Assembly (NCBI GenBank): GCA_964006375.1
Contig: OZ023267.1
Span: 13,307,846-13,371,845 of the forward strand
DNA from: Tillus elongatus
Taxonomy: Eukaryota; Arthropoda; Insecta; Coleoptera; Cleridae
Length of the DNA: 64,000 nucleotides
Direction of reading: 5' to 3'
In this document: positions 11,746 to 24,898 of the stretch, piece by piece
Layout: each line of letters starts with the position of its first letter
Numbering within the stretch: the stretch's first letter is position 1
The notes under the pieces: model-generated
Databases searched by the model: none
Seen by the model: the letters and a program-made list of their open reading frames with translations, nothing else
Told to the model about the DNA's origin: nothing
Position numbers and translations under genes: made by a program

Positions 11746-11857
11746 GTGCATTCGCTCTGTTCCCCTGGTAGATCTGCTGGGGGAAGCAGGTGGAGAGACT
11801 ATGAAAGAAAGTTCCTCTGAGCAGTGCCCGTGCAGATATCTATAAAAGAGGTAAAGG

Positions 11858-14325
11858 TCACCAACGGCACGTCGGTGTGCAAGGGATGGCAGCCTTTGGG
11901 TGAGGGTAGGGTCGCCGATCAGACGTACAGCTCTCTTCTGAATGGAGTCCAGGATAACGAGGGTAGAAGCGGCAGCGGCACCCCAGATGTGGGAGCAGTA
12001 TTCGAGGTTTGGCCTTATATAAAGTATAGAGATTAGCGGGTGAAAAGTATTTGCGAGCCCGGAAGAGGAAACCTAATTTCTTAGCAGCCGCTTCTGCTAT
12101 TGATGTGACATGTTGGTGCCAATTGAGATTTCGTTCCACAGAAATGCCAACAAGTAAAAAGGACTCATTACTTTGAATAACTTGGTTGTTCATTGTGGTG
12201 GGTCTGGGGCTGGTGTATCTCTTATGAGATAGATAGCAAGACTGAAATTTGGTGGAGTTGAATTGTACAAGATTTCTACTTCCCCAGTCTAATATTTTTT
12301 GAGATCCACAGCGACAGACTCTTCCATGAGTCTGTGATCCTCATCTAATTGGGCTAAAGAGACAGGCTTACCATATTGTATATTTGAGTGGAGGGTGCTG
12401 TCGTCCGCGTAACTGTGAACTGGTTGAATGGGCTAGAGAGGAGGTCATTGATGTGGAAAAAACACACAAAGTAAGGGCTAAAGCTGAACCTTGAGGGACT
12501 CCTGCATTAATTGGATACAGTTTAGAGGAATGGCCATCCACGAAAACAGAAATGCTCCAGTTGGAGAGGAAATTTGCTGTCCAGGTACAGAGTTTTGGTG
12601 GTAGACCAAAGGCCGGAAGTTTATTAAGCAGCGCTGCGTGCCAGACTTGGTCGAATGCTTTGGACATGTCTAGAGCGACAATCTGGGATTCACCGTGAAG
12701 TTCCACAGACTTGCTCCAAGAATGGGTGACAAAGGAAAGGAGGTCGGCAGTTGATCTGCGCTGACGGAATCCATACTGCCTGTCGTGGATTAGACTGTTT
12801 TTCAAGAAAATTTAATAATTCGGCGTTCATACACTTTTCCATCACTTTGGAGACGACTGAAAGGAGAGAAATAGGCATGTAGTTCCTAGGAAGCGCTTTG
12901 GATCCTTTCTTGGGGACGGCTTGTACTCGAGCAGTTTTCCAGTTACTAGGGAATATGCCTCTATTGTAGGATGTCTGAAAGAGACGAGTCAGGACAGGAA
13001 CAAGTTCAGGTGCGCATTTTTTCAGAACAATTGCTGGGATCTCGTCAAGGCCAGAGGCTTTCCTGGTATTAAGAGAAAAGAACATCTTTCGTACCTTTTT
13101 AGTTTTGAAAATGATATCCGTCATTTTATGCGCGACATTGGGGACTGTTGGTGGTTGAACGTTTGGAGGTGGGTTGGGAGTAGAATTGCCGGCGAACAAC
13201 GAGGCAAAAAGTTCAGCCTTGCCCAGGGCGGTAGAAACAGCTTCATCCCCTGAAACAAGAGGTGGGAACGTGCTCTTACAGAAATTATTCCCGATATATT
13301 TAGCAAGAGTCCAGAAGGGTTTGCTGCCGTTGGAGCTTGAGAGGACTTTGTTTTTGATGTGGTTGTTAAACGAGTTTTATGCCTCAGAATGAATGCGGAC
13401 ATAGGGGTTTCTTGCGTCGTTAAATGCCTGACGGTTTTCGTTCCTGGGATTGTGTAGAAGCATTTTGTGAGCTTTGACCTTTTCAAGTCTGGCCTTTTCA
13501 CCGGATTTAGAGAACCAGGGCTTTTGAGTGGCTGAAGAGGTTTTCCGTGTACGTGGAATAAATAATTCCATGCCAGCTTGGATAATTTCGGTGACGTTTT
13601 GTGAGATATCAAAGGGGTCAGGATGAGAGAAGCAGACAGACGCCCATGGAAATGAGGAAAAGTAATCCCGCATTTCGTCCCAGTTCGCGGAGTTGTAGTG
13701 CCAACGATACGTGGGTGTGATGACTGTGTGACTCCGGTTGCATTGCGCAGGAAACAGTGACCATGCCGTGGTCTGAGCGACCCAGGGAAGCGGTGACTGA
13801 CGTCTTATAGCATTCAGGTTTTGTAGTAAGAAGGATCGAAGGGATTTGAGCTGTGTGTTTGGATGCGAGGAAAGTAAGTAAGTTGCTGCACCATATTGGC
13901 TAAAGAAATGCTGACTGCGAAGGCCTCCGCTGCTCTCCCTTGTGGATCGGTCTTTGAAAATCCTAGCCATTCCTTATTATGGACATTGAAATCACCAATA
14001 ATAGTGACCTCGGAGGCAGGATATTCAGAAATCGGTCGGTTTTTTCAGAAAGGTAGTCGAAGAACTGGACAAAATTGTTGTCAGAAGGTGACCGGTAATT
14101 GCAACAGATGAATTTAGTTGCAGCCCTGAGAGAGAGTTTCATCCAAAGTATGTCTTTTCTTCCAGCTTCTAAATTGGGGAGTCTGGTGCAGGGTAGATTG
14201 CTACAGACGTATGCGCGCACGCATCCATGCAATCTAAAGGATGTAAGGAGCTCATAGTCCGGGAAATTAAGGCGATTAGTGGCTGTTTTGGCACTGATTT
14301 GGGTTTCGGTGAGGAAGAGGAGTTG
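11858..14325 (-). pseudogene. J2 endonuclease plus reverse transcriptase, frame-broken
   Basis: Endonuclease part: FICCNYRSPSDNNFVQFF around 14100 and, after a frameshift, TQLKSLRSFLLQN and ANWDEMRDYFSSFPWAS. Reverse-transcriptase part: KVRKMFFSLNTRKASGLDEIP, KGSKALPRNYMPISLLS, YGFRQRRSTADLLSF, IVALDMSKAFDQVWH and GVPQGSALALTL. At the YADD box the sequence is damaged (an indel follows LLSS...). Non-LTR elements of this type nick the target with the endonuclease and reverse-transcribe their RNA there. Several frameshifts make this copy dead. Confidence 0.85.
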
Positions 14326-14326
14326 G

Positions 14327-14330
<4 letters not shown>

Positions 14331-14414
<84 letters not shown>
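14331..14414. repeat. (TA)n microsatellite
   Basis: Pure TA repeat directly at the 5' truncation point of J2. Confidence 0.98.
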
Positions 14415-15699
<1,285 letters not shown>

Positions 15700-15837
15700 G
15701 ACGATTTGACAACTTCTCTGTATTTTATCAAGGACATTTTCTTTTCTAAATAACTTTGAATTATATCAATCAATAACAGACTCAATGGAACGAAATTAAA
15801 ACATTTTATTTTTCGTTTTCCTAGCCAAATTAGATAT

Positions 15838-15950
15838 AAAAGTCTGGACGCAGCAAGTGCGTTACGACAGCGAATTTTCATAGAACTGTTTTTAACGTTA
15901 AATATATTTTTTAAGACATCATATTTAATAGGTTTTACACCCATTCTTGT
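15838..15950 (+). repeat. Repeat B left end, cut by J3
   Basis: AAAGTCTGGACGCAGCAAGT, then GCGTTACGACAGCGAATTTTC; similarity to B stops where J3 begins. Confidence 0.7.
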
Positions 15951-15955
15951 AACAA

Positions 15956-17140
15956 GTCTATGGAACTACACGGTGAATCCCAGACTGTCGCTCTAGACAT
16001 ATCCAAAGCATTCGACCAGGTCTGGCACGCAGCGCTGCTTAATAAACTTCCGGCCTATGGCCTACTACCAAAACTATGTACCTGGACAGCAAATTTCCTC
16101 TCCAACCGGAGCATTTCTGTTGTCGTGGATGGCCATTCCTCTAAACTGTATCCAAGTAATGCAGGAGTCCCTCAAGGTTCAGCTTTAACCCCTACTTTGT
16201 TTCTTCTCCACATCAATGACCTCCTCTCTAGCACATCCAATCCAGTTCACAGTAACGCGGACGACAGCACCCTCCACTGAAATATACAATATTCTAAGCA
16301 TGTCTCTTTAGCCCAATTAGATGAGGATCGCAGACTCATGGAGGGTTCTGTCTGTGGATCTCCAAAAAATATTAGACTGGGAAGGTAGAAATCTTGTACA
16401 ATTCAACTCCACCAAATCTCAGTCTTGCTTTCTATCTCATAAGAGATACACCAGCCCTAGACCCATCACAATGAACAACCAAGTTATTGAAAGTAATGAG
16501 TCCTTTTCACTTCTTGGCATTTCTGTGGATCGAAATCTCAATTGGCACCAACATGTCACATCAATTGCAGAAGCGGCTGCTAAGAAATTAGGTTTCCTCT
16601 CCCGGGCTCGCAAATACTTTTCAGTAGCTTATCTTTATACCTTATATACTTCACAAATAAGGCCAAACCTGGAATACTGCTCCCACATCTGGGGTGCCGC
16701 TGCCGCTTCTACACTCGCTATCCTGGACTCTATTCAGAAGAGAGCTATAAGTCTCAAAGGCGGCCATCGCTTGCCCACCGACGTGCCGTTGGTGACCGCT
16801 CTCTCTTTTATAGATATCTGCACGGGCACTGCTCAGAGGAGCTTTCTTCCATAGTTCCTCCACCTGCTTCCCCCAACAGATCTACCAGGGGAACAGAGCG
16901 AATGCACCCTGTTACTGTCCAGGTCACCAGACATAGAACATCTTGTTATGCCAGCTCTTTTGTCTCGGGGACTTCCAAGTTGTGGAATTCCTTGCCGGCA
17001 CATGTTTTTCCTTCTCTTCCGAACCTCCAAACCTTCAAGTCCAGAATTAACAAGTTGCCTCTTTTCTTCTTGTCGACACCCACGGTACGATAGTATTTAG
17101 GCCGTAAGCCCACGTAGTGTGTTGTTGAAATATATTTTTT
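15956..17140 (+). mobile_element. Jockey/CR1-like non-LTR copy J3, 5'-truncated
   Basis: Starts within the RT domain at MELHGESQTVALDISKAFD and runs to the 3' end at GTGTGTTGTTGAAATA plus a short A/T tail (about 17140). RT motifs: FDQVWHAALLNKLP, GVPQGSALTPTLFLLHIND and SNADDSTLH, so the YADD box has become NADD. Then RNLNWHQHVTSIAEAAAKK, NLEYCSHIWGAAAAS and a C-terminal SFVSGTSKLWNSLPAHVFPS. Stops and shifts occur at about 16280, 16320 and 16750-16850. Dead copy. Confidence 0.87.
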
Positions 17141-18172
17141 TTAAAGTATTTTAAATACAGAATTTACAGTCGACGATTAGATATATTAAGATAAACTCGC
17201 ATGTCAATTGTTTCATCTTATTAGGTAGACGCGTTCTAAAGATATTTGAAAAAAACTCGATGTTCAAGCGCCATCTTGAAAGAGCTCTAGAATCGTTGGG
17301 AGACATTTTTAAACAAGATTTTACGCCAGATCGTCATCAAATCATCTCTGGAATCTGCTGTTTTTGTTTATCTGTTTACTCTCTAGAAACCCGTATAGGT
17401 TGAAATTGTTTTTGATGAAAATGTATTTTTTGCGCAGTTGAAAAACGAAAATTATCTCTGTGAAGCCACACAAAATGTCTACATTTGCATTTGGATCAGA
17501 GTGTATAATTTTTTATCAATTTTATTGATGAATTTTCATGTATAAAATGTTCTTGTAATAGCGAATTTTCTTACAAAACTGTTTAGCGTATATTCTGGAA
17601 AGAAAAAATGGTTGCCTATTTTTTTAAGGAAAAATTAGTTTGGAATTTTTGTGCAACAAAACTTTAAGGGAAGTTTTGATGTCACATTTTTTAGGGAAAG
17701 TGGTGAAAAATAATCTTTTAATGAATTTGTGGAAAAAATAGATTTTGGGAATCTTTGTGAAAAATATTTTATTGACGTTTTTACGTAAAATTTGAAACAT
17801 GAAATTCTTGCAGAAATATTTTTTAACGAAATTTCGTGGTAAAATTGTTTAGTAAATTTTTGTAAACGTTTGATTTTAATGTTATTTTTTTTTTCTAATT
17901 TTCATTGAAAATACCTTGCGAAGAAAAAATTCGCTTATAACGAGATCACGACTTGGATACTGTCGAAAAAAGCTCCAACTAAGACCACTAGAACCCATAT
18001 CGGATGTTAGTTTCAATTTTTATTATTATTACCGTTATTATTAATTGGCAAAAATTATACATTATACTTACGCAATAAGTTTGCAACTTGTGTTGCACAA
18101 TACCATAATTTTACAAATTAACAATATGACACTTACAGTAAATTCAGCAAATTTCAAATGTTGAAAACCAGT
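17141..18172. other. AT-rich, no recognised gene
   Basis: Only a degenerate piece of repeat A is visible, at about 17936-18010 (AACGAGATCACGACTTGGA ... CACTAGAACCCATATCGG). Confidence 0.5.
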
Positions 18173-18231
18173 TAGAATTCGTTTCGCTTCAATGTCTCCA
18201 ATGCTACACCCATTATATTCATTTTTAATAG

Positions 18232-18232
<1 letters not shown>

Positions 18233-18302
<70 letters not shown>
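18233..18302. repeat. (TA)n microsatellite
   Basis: Pure TA repeat in the first duplicated unit. Confidence 0.98.
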
Positions 18303-18304
<2 letters not shown>

Positions 18305-18390
18305 TGGCGCATTGAAAACGAAACAGACCGTTAGAATTCGTTTCGCTTCCATGTCTCCAATACTACACCCATTGTCTTCATTTTTAATAG

Positions 18391-18392
<2 letters not shown>

Positions 18393-18478
<86 letters not shown>
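18393..18478. repeat. (TA)n microsatellite
   Basis: Pure TA repeat in the second duplicated unit; it supplies the TA next to the TIR. Confidence 0.98.
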
Positions 18479-18482
<4 letters not shown>

Positions 18483-20368
18483 GGCGCATTGGAAACGAAA
18501 CAGACCGAATTTGCGTCCAGAGAAATTTTTTTTAAGAAACGCTAAAACACGTCAATTTTAATATTGAGGGGGACAAGTTTTGACATAAAACTCAACTTTG
18601 TCACATCAACCCCTTAAGGGTGGTGATAACCACCCTTATATTTTAAATAGTGAACATGGGTCGAGTGTTACATCATTTGAAAGCTCTTTCTTTTCTGAAT
18701 TCAGCACACTAATTTTTTTGGAAGTTTTATCAACTCGTTTAAAAATTATTCACAGTTGAAGATGCAAAAACGCATTTCACTCATTTCGATAAGAAATGTG
18801 CTGATAGTCAATGTTTTGTTGGCTTGTAAACAAAAAAATGACTATCAGAACATTTCTTATCGGAAGGAGAGAAATGCGGTTTATTATTTCAGTTTATCGG
18901 TCGGTTTGATACTTGATAGTACTACCGAAAATTAATGTCACAATGGTGTATTCTGTAGAAGAAAGAGTTGAAATAATTACTCTTTCAAAAACGAGGACTG
19001 TGCCAACCGTACCGCAAATTTGTTTAATGAACGACATCCGAACAGACATGTTAACAGAATATACATTTTGGAGTTAGTTGCAAAGTTTCGACAAAGTGGT
19101 TCAGTAGCAAACAAAAAACGGGATCCTGAACGTGAATTTCCGGTTAGAAATGAGACTACTGAGATTGAAGTTTTAGGACAAATTGCTGCAGACCCAACCT
19201 TGAGCACAAGAAAATTGGCCACTGTTTCAAACATCAAAAAAATATTGAAGCATCATAAATTTCACCCGTATAAAATTCATCTTGTACAACAACTGAACGA
19301 AGATGATTTTGATCTGCGGCTGGAGTTTTGTGAAGTTATGACTGCACGAATAGCTGATGAAGGGAACTTTCTGTTCAATATCTGTTTTTCAGACGAGTGT
19401 ACGTTTTTATAAAACTCTACAGTCAATCGTCATAATTGTCGTTATTGAGCAGATAATAATACAAGAAATTTTCACGAAGTCCACACTCAAACTCCACAGA
19501 AATTGAATGTTTGAACTGGCATTTTTGGAGACCGTTTGATCGGACCAATTTTTCTTGATGGCAATTTGAGTGGCGACACGTATTTGGAGTTACTAGAAGA
19601 TATTGTTTACCCTCTACTAATTGACATTGTTGAAAATGATGATCGCTATCAAGAAAATCAATTAGTGTTTCAATAAGATGGAGCTCCTCCGCATTTAGCA
19701 CAACGTGTTTTTGAACAGAGAGTTTCCAGGACAATGGATTGGACGTAGAGGTGCTATTGAGTGGCCCCCTAGATCACCGGATTTAACTCCTTTAGACTTC
19801 TTTCTATGGGGCGATTTAAACAGTAGAATTTACGCAACAGAACCTGAGTCTCTGGAAGAATTACGATGACGCGTTGTTGAAGAATGCCGTCTAATAACTC
19901 CACAAATGCTCCACAATGTCAGAGCTCGTTTTGAACAAAATTTGTACTTTTGTATGGAAGCTGGTGGTCAACAATTTGAACACTTACTTAACTGAATTAA
20001 CATTTTTGAACGTTTGGTTTTGTTTCTTAGTTTTTTTAACGAAAAATTGACTAATTAGTGCATTTCTTATCACAATGAATGAAATACGTTCTTGCAATTC
20101 CAACTGTGAGTAATTTTTAGACGAGTTGATAAAACTTCCAAAAAAATTTGTGTGCTGAATTCAGAAAAGAAAGAGCTTTCAAATGATGTAACACTCGACC
20201 CATGTTCCCTATTTAAAATATAAGGGTTGTTATCACCACCCTTAATGGGTTGGTGTGAGAAAGTTGAGTTTTATGTCAAAACATGTCCCCCTCAATATTA
20301 AAATTGACGTGTTTCAGCGTTTCTTAAAAAAAATTATCTGAGCGCAAATCGTTTTTAATGCGCCAGCC
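18479..20368 (+). mobile_element. Tc1/mariner element M2 with about 330-bp TIRs
   Basis: Left arm about 18479-18810 begins GGGTGGCGCATTGGAAACGA; right arm about 20049-20368 ends in ...GTTTTTAATGCGCCAGCC. Both arms contain, inverted, the stretch with AACTCAACTTTGTCACATC and GACCCATGTTC. Flanked by TA repeats on both sides, so target duplication length cannot be read. Full length about 1.9 kb, same family as M1. Confidence 0.88.
18943..19995 (+). pseudogene. Tc1/mariner transposase of M2, many stops
   Basis: Starts MVYSVEERVEIITL, shifts frame near 18985, then FNERHPNRHVNRIYILELVA. Against M1 it has stops after DECTFL (about 19410), in place of Trp codons near 19447 and 19514, and in VFQ(stop)DGAPPH (about 19675), and loses part of FSQRVREF. 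Catalytic Asp positions remain readable: SDECTF, DGAPPH, SPDLTPLDFFLWG. Dead. Confidence 0.87.
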
Positions 20369-20436
20369 TGTATATATAGATAAGTACATAGATATGCAAT
20401 TTTTGTAAAAAAAAAAACGTGATCATTGCTATGAAA

Positions 20437-20478
20437 ATTCGTTACCATAACGCACATGCTGCGTCCAGACTTTTATAT
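20437..20478 (-). repeat. Repeat B terminal module
   Basis: GAAAATTCGTTACCATAACGC followed by ACATGCTGCGTCCAGAC; the right-hand B end, close to the end of M2, as with M1. Confidence 0.65.
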
Positions 20479-20776
20479 AATAAGATTGTGGCAAAATGTC
20501 TGATAGAAACAATGACCCACTTTTGGTTGTGCAGCCCACAGACGCATGTACCGCTACCAAGGTCGTTGGTAGCTTGAATATCTTTCGACATTATAAATAT
20601 TATAATGTCGCTGTGTATGTTTGTACCAGCTTATACCGCAATAATGAGACAAAAGATATAAGTACATAAATAATTGCATTATACGAGGGGGAGTCAAATT
20701 AAAAGTGTCTTACAAGATCCACCGAAAGGAATCTCGCCATACAAGTTGGCCGGGATCAAAAATAATTTGAGATGTA

Positions 20777-21991
20777 TTTTCTTTTTTTTATTTCAACACG
20801 CCACGAGGGCTTACAGCCTAAATACTATCCTACCGTGCGTTTCGACAAGGAGGAAAGAGGCAACTTGTTAATTCTGAACTTGGAAGTTTGGAGGTTCGGA
20901 GGAGAAGGAAAACCATGTGTCGGCAAGGAATTCCACAACTTGGAGGTCCTCGGGACAAAAGAGCGGGCATAACTAGATGTTCTATGTCTGGTGACCTGGA
21001 CAGTAAAAGGGGGCATTCGCTCTGTTCGTCTGGTAGATATGTTGGGGGCAGTAGGTGGAGGAACTATGGAAGAAAGCTCCTCTGAGCGGTGCCCGTGCAG
21101 ATATATATAAAAAGAGAGAGAGAGGTCACCAACGGCAAGTCGGTGGGCAAGAGATGGCAGCCTTTGGGTGAGGGTAGGGTCACTGATGAAACGTATAGCT
21201 CTCTTCTGAATGGAGTCACAGGATAACGAGTGTAGAAGCGGCAGCGGCACCCCAGATGTGAAGTATATAAGGTATAGAGATTAGCTGGTGAAAAGTATTT
21301 GCAAGCCCGGAAGAGGAAACCTAATTTCTTAGCAGCCGCTTCTGCAATTGATGCGACATGTTGGTGCCAATTGAGATTTCGATCCTCAGAAATGCTAACA
21401 AGTGAAAAGGACTCGTTACTTTGAATAACTTGATTGTTCATTGTGATGGGTCTAGGGCTGGTGTATCTCTTATGAGATAGAAAGCAAGACTGAGATTTGG
21501 TGGAGTTGAATTGTACAATATTTCTACTTCCCCAGTCTAATATTTTTTGGAGATCCACATAGACAGAACCCTCCATGAGTCTGCGATCTTCATCTAATTG
21601 GACTAAAGAGACAGGCTTAGAATATTGTATATTTGAGTGGAGGGCGCTGTCATCCCCGTAACTGTGAACTGTGTTGGATGTGCTAGAGAGGATGTCATTG
21701 ATGTGGAGAAGAAACAAAGTAGGGGCTAAAGTTGAACCTTGAGGAACTACTGCATTAATTGGATACAGTTAGAGGAATGGCCATCCACGACAACAGAAAG
21801 GAGGAGAGAGAGGAAATTTGCTGTCCAGGTACAGAGTTTTGATGGTAGGCCATAGGCCGGAAGTTTATTAAGCAGCGCTGCGTGCCAGACCTGATCGAAT
21901 GCTTTGGATATGTCTAGAGCGACAATCTGGGATTTACCGTGTAGTTCCATAGACTTGTTCCAAGAATGGGTGACAAAGGGATATTATTTTA
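20777..21991 (-). mobile_element. Jockey/CR1-like non-LTR copy J4, 5'-truncated
   Basis: 3' end at about 20785 (T-run then ATTTCAACACGCCACG). The RT C-terminal half is readable in pieces: MELHGKSQIVALDISKAFDQ (21950), IQYSKPVSLVQLDEDRRLME, HVASIAEAAAKKLGFLFRA and RTSKLWNSLPTHGFPS. The YADD position reads SYGDD. Several shifts and stops. GAGATGTA at 20769-20776 and 21992-21999 may be the target duplication. Confidence 0.85.
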
Positions 21992-22096
21992 GAGATGTAG
22001 AAGCCATTGCTAATGACGTATCGTAGGAACCACTGAGAGTGTTGAAAGAGCGGCGGTTTAAGAATGGCAACTCCACTGGGGTACTGCACCAAGGAG

Positions 22097-22657
22097 TAGG
22101 GATTTGCATTGTATCATAACATCGATGTTAGACATCGGTTGTCCAATATCGATGTTACCTAATAAAAAACATCGATTTTTTAAAACCTCGATGTGATATG
22201 TCATATGTCATTGTCAAGTGATAATTGTCGCAGATGAGTGACACTTTTAACAGTCCTGAATGAGGTGGTAGTTTGAGAGCCCCCTATTTATAAACTCAGA
22301 ATGTCATTTCTTTCAAATAATTGGGGGGCTCCCGCAAATTTATTTGAAGTTAACAAAAGATCTGACTGAAGCGCCATCTACTAATAACCCATTGAATCGT
22401 GTGTAAACAGACAACAACTGTAAATAGATGTCCGTACCCGAACTAGAGCAAAAACATCAAATTTCTAGACTTCTATAAGATTTCATTATTTTAAGTTTGA
22501 AAGGTCTCTGTAAAAACACGATATAGAGAATTCTGTAATAATTTCTAGTTTCCTGTTTTAAATTAACATCGAACTAAAAATACATCGATGTTTTCCGATT
22601 ATATCGTGTAGTTAACATCGATGTTATGAATTTATCGATGTAATTCGCGCATCTCTA
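22097..22657. mobile_element. hAT-like MITE, 561 bp, with 8-bp target duplication
   Basis: Ends TAGGGATTTGC and GCGCATCTCTA are inverted. Subterminal copies of AACATCGATGTT and CATCGAT occur near both ends in both orientations. Direct flanks CCAAGGAG (22089-22096) and CCAGGGAG (22658-22665) match at 7 of 8. No coding capacity. Confidence 0.75.
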
Positions 22658-23112
22658 CCAGGGAGGAAAAGCGTCCTGTCATTCGTTTCTCGCACAGTGA
22701 AGAAGTGAAACGCATTGATATGCATCGTAGAACGAAGCTACAATATGGAAATCCATGTTGGTTACCCCAGAAAATGTGTGGATGCAGCAATAAATTTAAA
22801 AACGAGATGACTTCCTTAGCTGATGATCACCGATCTACTAGTCATGCAAACCATGTTGTGACGCCTGAATCGATTTCGGTACTTGAAGCCTTAGTGAAAT
22901 ATTATCGTCGGTGATGAAAGCGCTGAAGTTTTTAATATCAACCATAATCCGGTACAGCGCATTATGCACACGACATCCTCCAGTTCCATAAAGTGCCAGG
23001 TTAAAAACCGGCACATTTATTAGAAAAACTTCCATGAAGAATGCTTTTGCCTACAGAATTTTGCATGAGTTTTTAAATGCTGAAAAGGCACATATGTAAA
23101 GAAAGAAAGTAC

Positions 23113-23455
23113 TGTCGGTTCCCGCCAGAATTGTATATAATATTTTTATTTTGTAGTTACTAGCTGATTTAACCAGAGGCACCCCAGTCGTATATAACTA
23201 CCAATATTAAACTAAAAATACCCTAAATTGTCTAACGGTGGCACCCCTGAGATTAAATTGTAACCGAAAGATGCGAGGGGTTGCTTCTGCCTATTTGTAT
23301 GTCAATCTCGAAGCGACCAGACCACTCCGTCGGTCCATTGTATAGTCTCCTTTGTGCATATAATAAAGATAGTATTGTTAAGTTTAACTTTCTCTGTTTT
23401 GAACTTCAACTAAACCACCATTAAAATACAGTCCACTAGTAAACAATAATCAACA
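23113..23455. mobile_element. Solo LTR, 343 bp, in a repeat B end
   Basis: TGTCGGTTCCCGCC ... AATAATCAACA, flanked by a perfect AGTAC duplication at 23108-23112 and 23456-23460. AATAAAG occurs at about 23364. Removing it joins AAAGAAAGTAC to CATATAGCACTTTCTGCAC, which matches the repeat B end (CATAACGCACTTGCTGCGTC). Family not determined; different from the BEL/Pao LTR below. Confidence 0.72.
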
Positions 23456-23569
23456 AGTACCATATAGCACTTTCTGCACTCAAGACTTTTTTTTGATATC
23501 GCTTAAAAACTGGGACCTTTTTTTAGGAAAACTACCGTGAACAGTGCTTTAGTCCACAGAACCTTTTTT

Positions 23570-23645
23570 TTTGTTCCCTCAGGGCTCGTCCGCGGCCTTG
23601 CCGCCCCGATAGCACCGCAACCCGTGGTTGATTGTGCATACCCAC
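23570..23645 (-). mobile_element. LOA/I-like LINE, only about 75 bp of 3' end
   Basis: T-run then CAGGGCTCGTCCGCGGCCTT and GCCGCCCCGATAGCACCG, the 3' tail of the LOA-like copies below. Flanked by the direct repeat CCACAGAACCTT (ends 23569; again from 23642), a typical target duplication. An extreme 5' truncation. Confidence 0.8.
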
Positions 23646-23689
23646 AGAACCTTGCATGGGTTTCTTAATGCTGAAAGGGCACCCATGTA

Positions 23690-23845
23690 AACAGAGAATG
23701 TATCATAACGAACTTGCTGCGTCCTGGCTTTTAGTGAATTTTCATTGAGAAAATTCACTAATAGAGAGGTATCGATGGTGAGACTTTTGGAAAATTTCTT
23801 GAAATGAGCGCGAATTAGGGCCCCTAGAACCCAAGTCCAGGGTGA
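23690..23845 (+). repeat. Repeat B end joined to repeat A
   Basis: TATCATAACGAACTTGCTGCG is followed directly by TTAGTGAATTTTCATTGAG, AAAATTCACTAATAGAGAG and ATGAGCGCGAATTAGGGCCC. Confidence 0.7.
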
Positions 23846-24885
23846 GTTAAAAAATGACAATCAAATTACTTTTAGAAAAAAAAAGCAAAAAACTGCTTGA
23901 AAACGCAATATCTTTTTAATTACTAGAAATATTAAACTAACACTTTACAAGCACGTACACATTGTACAAGTGGTTCTACCTACCAAATTTGAAATCAATA
24001 AGGTCAGTAGATCTTGAGTTGTAACTAAATAAAAAATCAATAATTCTACGATATAACCTGAAATTACCTCTAAATAGATGCCTATAATGTTAGACAAGGT
24101 CAGACATATAATTCAGGGTTTCGCTGCCATTGCAAACAAAATCTCCAAATTAATTAAACGGACAGGCTACGAAAATATGTCACAATAAACAATGGGCGGG
24201 GTTGTCAATTACGACAACCCTAATCTGAATCTGTAGATAGCAGAAAAATGTAAACAATTAAAAATTTTAATGAAAGTGATTCAATTTATTTAAAAGAAAT
24301 CTAGAACTACGTTTTATTATCTATAAATATTAAGCTTCCTATTTTCACGGCATTTAAAAGCCATTTCCATCTCTCTAGCTTAATCTGAGAACACCACTAT
24401 TTGTCATTTGTTAACTGACAGGATTCATGAGAGAAACGTGAACGTTCTGCGCAAAATCCCGAAATCAACTCCGGTAATACCTTACTATCTCAGAATATAA
24501 AACAACTACCTATAGTCTAAGCTTAATACAAATAGTAGGTAAATAATAACCCAACTTTTAATTTTAATATAACTGTAACAAATGCCTTTGGCCGTCCACT
24601 GTGACTGTAGTATATTATGATTCTAACATCCAATCAAACAAATAAGAAAGTGGTTATGTACATCAGATTCAGGTTCTTAATCAATGCATGCAGGTATTGT
24701 ATTACTAAAATGAAACAAAATTATTTTAAGAAGAAATGTACCTACCGCAAATTAATATAAGTATAATACCCATGGTACCTAGGTTCTTATGGTTTTCTTT
24801 ACTCTTAGCTTTTACTCTTTATGGAACATTTGAAGTAAAGGAAACTACATAATATCATAAAGCAGTTTAAATTACATATATAATC
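23846..24885. other. AT-rich, no recognised gene
   Basis: No frame or repeat shared elsewhere in the window. Confidence 0.5.
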
Positions 24886-24898
24886 AGATGTACAGTGT

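Larger units (their letters stand above)
11367..14332 (-). mobile_element. Jockey/CR1-like non-LTR copy J2, longest copy (about 3 kb)
   Basis: 3' end at 11367-11378 (T-rich run then AATTTCAACACACC), 5' truncation at 14332 against a (TA)n array. From 5' to 3' it holds an apurinic-like endonuclease region starting at LLFLTETQISAKTATNRL (missing its first tens of residues), the linker and the reverse transcriptase. No ORF1 (gag-like) is visible. A fold-back rearrangement affects 11450-11745 (listed separately). Confidence 0.9.
18173..18508. repeat. Tandem duplication joining a mariner TIR tip, its flank and (TA)n
   Basis: The segment GTTAGAATTCGTTTCGCTTC ... TTTTTAATAGATTATATA, a TA array, then GGTGGCGCATTGAAAACGAA and ACAGACC occurs twice, 18173-18330 and 18331-18508. 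The second copy leads into the full element at 18479. Confidence 0.85.
20682..22920 (+). mobile_element. Mariner remnant interrupted by J4 and a hAT-like MITE
   Basis: Starts TACGAGGGGGAGTCAAATT, a mariner-type terminus. After J4 (20777-21991) it continues, is interrupted again at 22097-22657, then resumes with a transposase N-terminal piece (22700-22915): EEVKRIDMHRRTKLQYG, a damaged KFKNEMTSLADDHRS, and HVVTPESISVLEALVK, the pattern of a mariner helix-turn-helix region. No catalytic part or right TIR seen. Confidence 0.6.
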
